From: Candidatus Desantisbacteria bacterium CG1_02_38_46
Lineage (GTDB): Bacteria; Desantisbacteria; UBA1551; UBA1559
NCBI GenBank assembly: GCA_001871015.1
Contig: MNUO01000050.1
Coordinates: 1-16,656, forward strand
Direction: 5' to 3'
DNA length: 16,656 bases
The position numbers and the translations under genes are program-made. Within the stretch, counting starts at the first letter, position 1; each line of letters starts with the position of its first letter. Under the pieces are notes generated by a model that was not told the DNA's origin, ran no database searches, and saw only the letters and a program-made list of their open reading frames with translations. Below are positions 14,486 through 16,656 of this stretch, piece by piece.

Positions 14486-15248
14486 TATATGCCCTTACTG
14501 AGTAAGCCGGAGTTCTGTAAAACACCGATTCATATTCAATTTTTTTGCCTTCTTCTGTGGTTAACCAAGGCACATCATTGTGGGAATACTCGCTTATCTG
14601 AGCAGCTGTCATATCAGAAAGTCTATTTAACACATCGTCTATCACTTCGATTTCGTTAGCTTTCAATCTTGAAAGATCTGGTTTTCTTAAAGGTAAATAT
14701 TTAGTTTGTGGATATTTAAAAAATTCACTTTTAATTTTTGTTATTTCTTCTTCGTCAAGCATCTTTTCAACGATCTTTTTGAATTCTATTGGTGTAGGCC
14801 CAAAATGATTTTTAATATAAGTAGCGCCAATAAGTTGTTCTTCATATTTTTCGTAGAAATTGAAATCGATAAAGTAAAGAAGTTTATATATTACTGTTTC
14901 ACCGATATTAGGTTTTGCGCTGATTTTATTTAAGATGTAAAGAAAAACTTCTTTGAATTTTTCTAAATTTTTTTGAGGAACATTTATTCTTATAAACTTT
15001 TCTTCTTTATTAGCCTTTTTGTTATCCTCTAAAACTATTTCTGGCTCTTTCTCCAACCCGAGTAGATTATTTATAGATACTTCGAATATTTTTGATAGTT
15101 TGATTAATTCTTCCTCACAGACCTTTCTTTCGCCATTTTCTATTTGAGAAACAGTCGCTCTTAAAACCCCTAGTCGGTCAGCAAGTTCCTGCTGACTCAT
15201 GCCAGCTTTACCTCTTAATTCCTTTATCCTCTGTCCAATTTTAACCAT
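14472..15248 (-). CDS. XRE helix-turn-helix plus Panacea-domain antitoxin (258 aa)
   Basis: Residues 4-62 are an XRE/Cro-type helix-turn-helix (IGQRIKELRGKAGMSQQELADRLGVLRATVSQIENGERK). After a charged linker comes a Panacea (SocA/DUF4065) domain at about 95-250, with the landmarks KLLYFIDFNFYEKYEEQLIGATYIKNHFGPTPIEF (122-156) and SEYSHNDVPWL (219-229). Panacea proteins are known antitoxins that can neutralise many unrelated toxins, and fused DNA-binding domains allow autorepression. The downstream overlapping gene is a RelE-type toxin, which fits. The ATG at 15248 follows GGAGGG at about 7 bases, and a consensus promoter with flanking inverted repeats lies upstream. Confidence 0.88.
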   Translation of the reverse strand: MVKIGQRIKELRGKAGMSQQELADRLGVLRATVSQIENGERKVCEEELIKLSKIFEVSINNLLGLEKEPEIVLEDNKKANKEEKFIRINVPQKNLEKFKEVFLYILNKISAKPNIGETVIYKLLYFIDFNFYEKYEEQLIGATYIKNHFGPTPIEFKKIVEKMLDEEEITKIKSEFFKYPQTKYLPLRKPDLSRLKANEIEVIDDVLNRLSDMTAAQISEYSHNDVPWLTTEEGKKIEYESVFYRTPAYSVRAYNENI

Positions 15249-15258
15249 GGTAACCCTC

Positions 15259-15332
15259 CATCGTATATAACTTCCTCTTTATATTCTTGTATTATTATAT
15301 ATCATGAAAGAAAAAATGTCAAGTATACGATG
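15259..15332. promoter_or_regulatory. Inverted-repeat operator flanking the antitoxin promoter
   Basis: CATCGTATA at 15259-15267 and its exact reverse complement TATACGATG at 15324-15332 bracket the promoter. One arm touches the upstream edge of the -35 box; the other lies in the leader next to the ribosome binding site. Nine exact bases in inverted orientation around a single promoter suit binding of the XRE domain and looping or double-site repression. Binding itself is inferred. Confidence 0.6.
15294..15322 (-). promoter_or_regulatory. Consensus sigma70 promoter of the toxin-antitoxin operon
   Basis: On the minus strand, TTGACA (15322-15317), 17 bases, TATAAT (15299-15294): perfect hexamers and optimal spacing. 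Transcription should begin near 15287, about 40 bases before the ATG at 15248. Confidence 0.85.
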
Positions 15333-15358
15333 ATTTTTCTATCAAATTATTATAAATT

Positions 15359-15427
15359 TTAATTTTCAGAGAAGAAATGGTCATTGGCATTCCTTTTGAA
15401 GCGCTCATGCGATGTCATTTCATTCAT
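15359..15427 (-). pseudogene. 22-codon frame resembling the start of a UroD-family gene
   Basis: A short frame, MNEMTSHERFKRNANDHFFSEN, follows a good ribosome binding site (GGGGAGG, about 5 bases upstream). MTSHERFKR is similar to the N terminus of many uroporphyrinogen-decarboxylase/corrinoid methyltransferase family proteins (MTsRERf...), after which the similarity stops. It may be the truncated 5' end of such a gene. The match is short and could be chance; it may also be a non-functional small ORF. Confidence 0.25.
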
Positions 15428-15462
15428 TCCATCCTCCCCTCAAATCTGTGTAACCAAATGTA

Positions 15463-16218
15463 TTAAGTCCCGAAAAGTTTAAAAACATTTTCTGAAACAA
15501 TGCCCGCGAGTTTATCTACAGATATATTTTTCAGATTTGCTGCTTCTTCATAAATATATTTTATATAAGACGGTTCATTTCTCTCTCCGCGAAAAACCTG
15601 CGGAGCAAGATAAGGACAATCTGTCTCAAGAAGTAACCTATCATCAGGAATAATTTTTATAACTTCCTTTGGCTTTTTAGCATTTTTAAACGTAACTGGT
15701 CCTGCAAAAGAAATGTAAAAACCAAGGTTTAAATATTCTTTTGCTTCTTCTTCCAGGCCGGAAAAACAGTGCATCACCGCTTTTTTTATACCGCTATTAC
15801 TTATAATTGAGAATGCATCATCAAGTGCTTCACGGGAATGAATAATTACCGGCAGATTCCTTTCGCTTGCTATCTGAAGTTGTTTTTCAAAGACTGCTTT
15901 CTGTGTCTGCGCTGGAGAATTTAAATAATGATAGTCAAGCCCTGTTTCGCCAAGCGCCACTATTTTAGGCAAATCCAGCAATTGCAAAAAGATGTCTTTG
16001 TGTTTTTCATAATCTTTTGCATCGTGGGGATGTATGCCTACCGCACCGAAAATAAAGTCGTGCTCAAGCAGGCGATTGAAAATCTGCATACTTCTTTCAT
16101 CAAATTCTACAAGGATGCAGATTATTTTTTTCACTCCTGTTTCTTTTGCTCTTTTTACAACTTCTTCGCGGTCCCCATCATATCTTTCGTCTGTCAAATG
16201 CGCATGAGTATCAATCAT
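15463..16218 (-). CDS. tatD: TatD-family metal-dependent hydrolase / DNase (251 aa)
   Basis: A full-length TatD amidohydrolase-fold protein. Metal-site residues are present in order: DTHAH (His5, His7), GETGLDY (Glu91), IIHSRE (His127), MHCFSG (His150) and LLLETDCPYLAP (Asp200). Family members act as 3'-5' exonucleases on single-stranded DNA/RNA and are placed in DNA repair and quality control; earlier links to the Tat pathway reflect gene position only. The start at 16218 has AGAGGA upstream and a promoter at 16281-16255. The gene appears single and intact, and its codons look like those of its neighbours. Confidence 0.92.
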   Translation of the reverse strand: MIDTHAHLTDERYDGDREEVVKRAKETGVKKIICILVEFDERSMQIFNRLLEHDFIFGAVGIHPHDAKDYEKHKDIFLQLLDLPKIVALGETGLDYHYLNSPAQTQKAVFEKQLQIASERNLPVIIHSREALDDAFSIISNSGIKKAVMHCFSGLEEEAKEYLNLGFYISFAGPVTFKNAKKPKEVIKIIPDDRLLLETDCPYLAPQVFRGERNEPSYIKYIYEEAANLKNISVDKLAGIVSENVFKLFGT

Positions 16219-16254
16219 ATTTAATTCCTCTGCCGTCCTCTTCTGGAATCCAAT

Positions 16255-16281
16255 ATTATAGAATTAAATGTCATTTGTCAA
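16255..16281 (-). promoter_or_regulatory. Promoter of tatD
   Basis: On the minus strand, TTGACA (16281-16276), 15 bases, TATAAT (16260-16255). The hexamers are perfect but the spacer is short. The -35 lies in the 3' end of the beta-CASP remnant, directly after GTGTCAGGTC. Confidence 0.6.
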
Positions 16282-16452
16282 GACCTGACACCTGTTTACA
16301 TTTGGGATTGATGCTTTAATGCCGATTTCCTGCATTTTCTCTAAGAGTGCATAACTCTGTTTTGCTTCACCGTGGACAAGATAAAACTTCGGGTCTTTTT
16401 CTTTTATCTTTAGAGCATATTTGGCAAGTGCATATACATCGGTAACCCTAAA
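16264..16452 (-). pseudogene. 3' remnant of a beta-CASP / MBL-fold RNA nuclease gene
   Basis: Read on the minus strand, this frame gives TDVYALAKYALKIKEKD, then PKFYLVHGEAKQSYALLEKMQEIGIKASIPNV, and runs to TAA at 16266-16264. The VHGE motif followed by a helix and IxxxIPxxG-like end is the C terminus of beta-CASP metallo-beta-lactamase RNA-processing proteins, in which the preceding residues are usually SGHAD. Here the match begins after that point and an in-frame TGA lies at 16455-16453, so the rest of the gene is missing. The final residues (NRCQVLTNDI) also do not resemble the family and may be a replaced end. It borders the IS-type transposase, which probably explains the truncation. Confidence 0.7.
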
Positions 16453-16470
16453 TCAAAGAATTTTTGTTCA

Positions 16471-16498
16471 TTGACAAATTAAAAAATATTCCTATAAT
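16471..16498 (+). promoter_or_regulatory. Consensus promoter of the transposase gene
   Basis: TTGACA (16471-16476), 16 bases, TATAAT (16493-16498), about 22 bases upstream of the GGAGG at 16511-16515 that serves the ATG at 16521. It is almost identical in layout to the HEPN promoter at 6287-6314. Confidence 0.7.
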
Positions 16499-16520
16499 AT
16501 CTTTTAAAAAGGAGGATATT

Positions 16521-16656
16521 ATGGGAAAAGAACAAAAAGAATTTCTAAGGCGGTTTAAGGCAATAGAACTATATCAACAAGGGCTAAAACCAATTCAGAT
16601 TTATAAGAAACTCAGACGCTCAAAAAAGTGGTTTTTTAAATACCTGAAAGTTTATC
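16521..16656 (+). mobile_element. 5' part of an IS transposase (IS481-like), cut by window edge
   Basis: The first 45 codons read MGKEQKEFLRRFKAIELYQ, then QGLKPIQIYKKLRRSKKWFFKYLKVY. This is a helix-turn-helix of the type found at the N terminus of IS481-like DDE transposases, where the second helix commonly reads LGRSRKWFYKWL. The catalytic DDE domain lies beyond the window, so the family call is tentative. The left end of the element is probably between 16441 and 16470, where the beta-CASP similarity stops; no terminal inverted repeat can be defined because the other end is not visible. Confidence 0.65.

Overview
The window comes from an A+T-rich bacterial genome. It looks Gram-negative (didermic), because it encodes a TolC-type outer-membrane channel, a MacAB-type pump and a small barrel-like protein with a signal peptide. 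Taxonomy cannot be fixed from the sequence; an uncultured lineage is a reasonable guess, no more. Most genes are on the minus strand in tightly overlapping operons. A three-gene plus-strand island (about 6287-7984) interrupts them. No rRNA, tRNA or CRISPR array was seen.

Left operon (minus, 6126 down to 1): an opine/octopine dehydrogenase-family enzyme, a cobalamin-binding protein fused to a glutamate-mutase-E-like body, a CBS-pair protein, a CPA-type cation/proton antiporter, an MscS channel gene broken by an out-of-frame deletion, a small predicted outer-membrane protein and the first codons of another gene. Five consecutive starts overlap or abut the preceding stop, so these are probably co-translated. 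Two promoters lie upstream; the nearer one moves the dehydrogenase start 18 bases inside its longest ORF.

Plus-strand island (6287-7984): a consensus sigma70 promoter, a HEPN protein, an MNT nucleotidyltransferase overlapping it, and a seven-repeat beta-propeller protein with nearly identical DNA repeats.

Efflux operon (minus, 14045 down to 8070): ECF sigma factor, zinc-finger anti-sigma factor, Spy/ZraP/CnrR-like periplasmic sensor, ABC ATPase, TolC-like channel, MacA-like adaptor (frame-disrupted) and MacB-like permease. This reads as an envelope- or metal-stress regulon that carries its own export pump, but the adaptor is broken in this copy.

Right part: a RelE-type toxin with an XRE-Panacea antitoxin, whose consensus promoter is bracketed by a 9-nt inverted repeat (probable operator); a tatD gene with its own promoter; the 3' remnant of a beta-CASP/MBL-fold RNA nuclease gene; and, at the edge, the start of an IS transposase with its own promoter.

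The most interesting points are the dehydrogenase/cobalamin-protein operon, the Panacea toxin-antitoxin unit with its visible operator, the HEPN-MNT-propeller trio, the sigma-controlled pump, and two independent short out-of-frame lesions (mscS and macA) in otherwise well-preserved operons.
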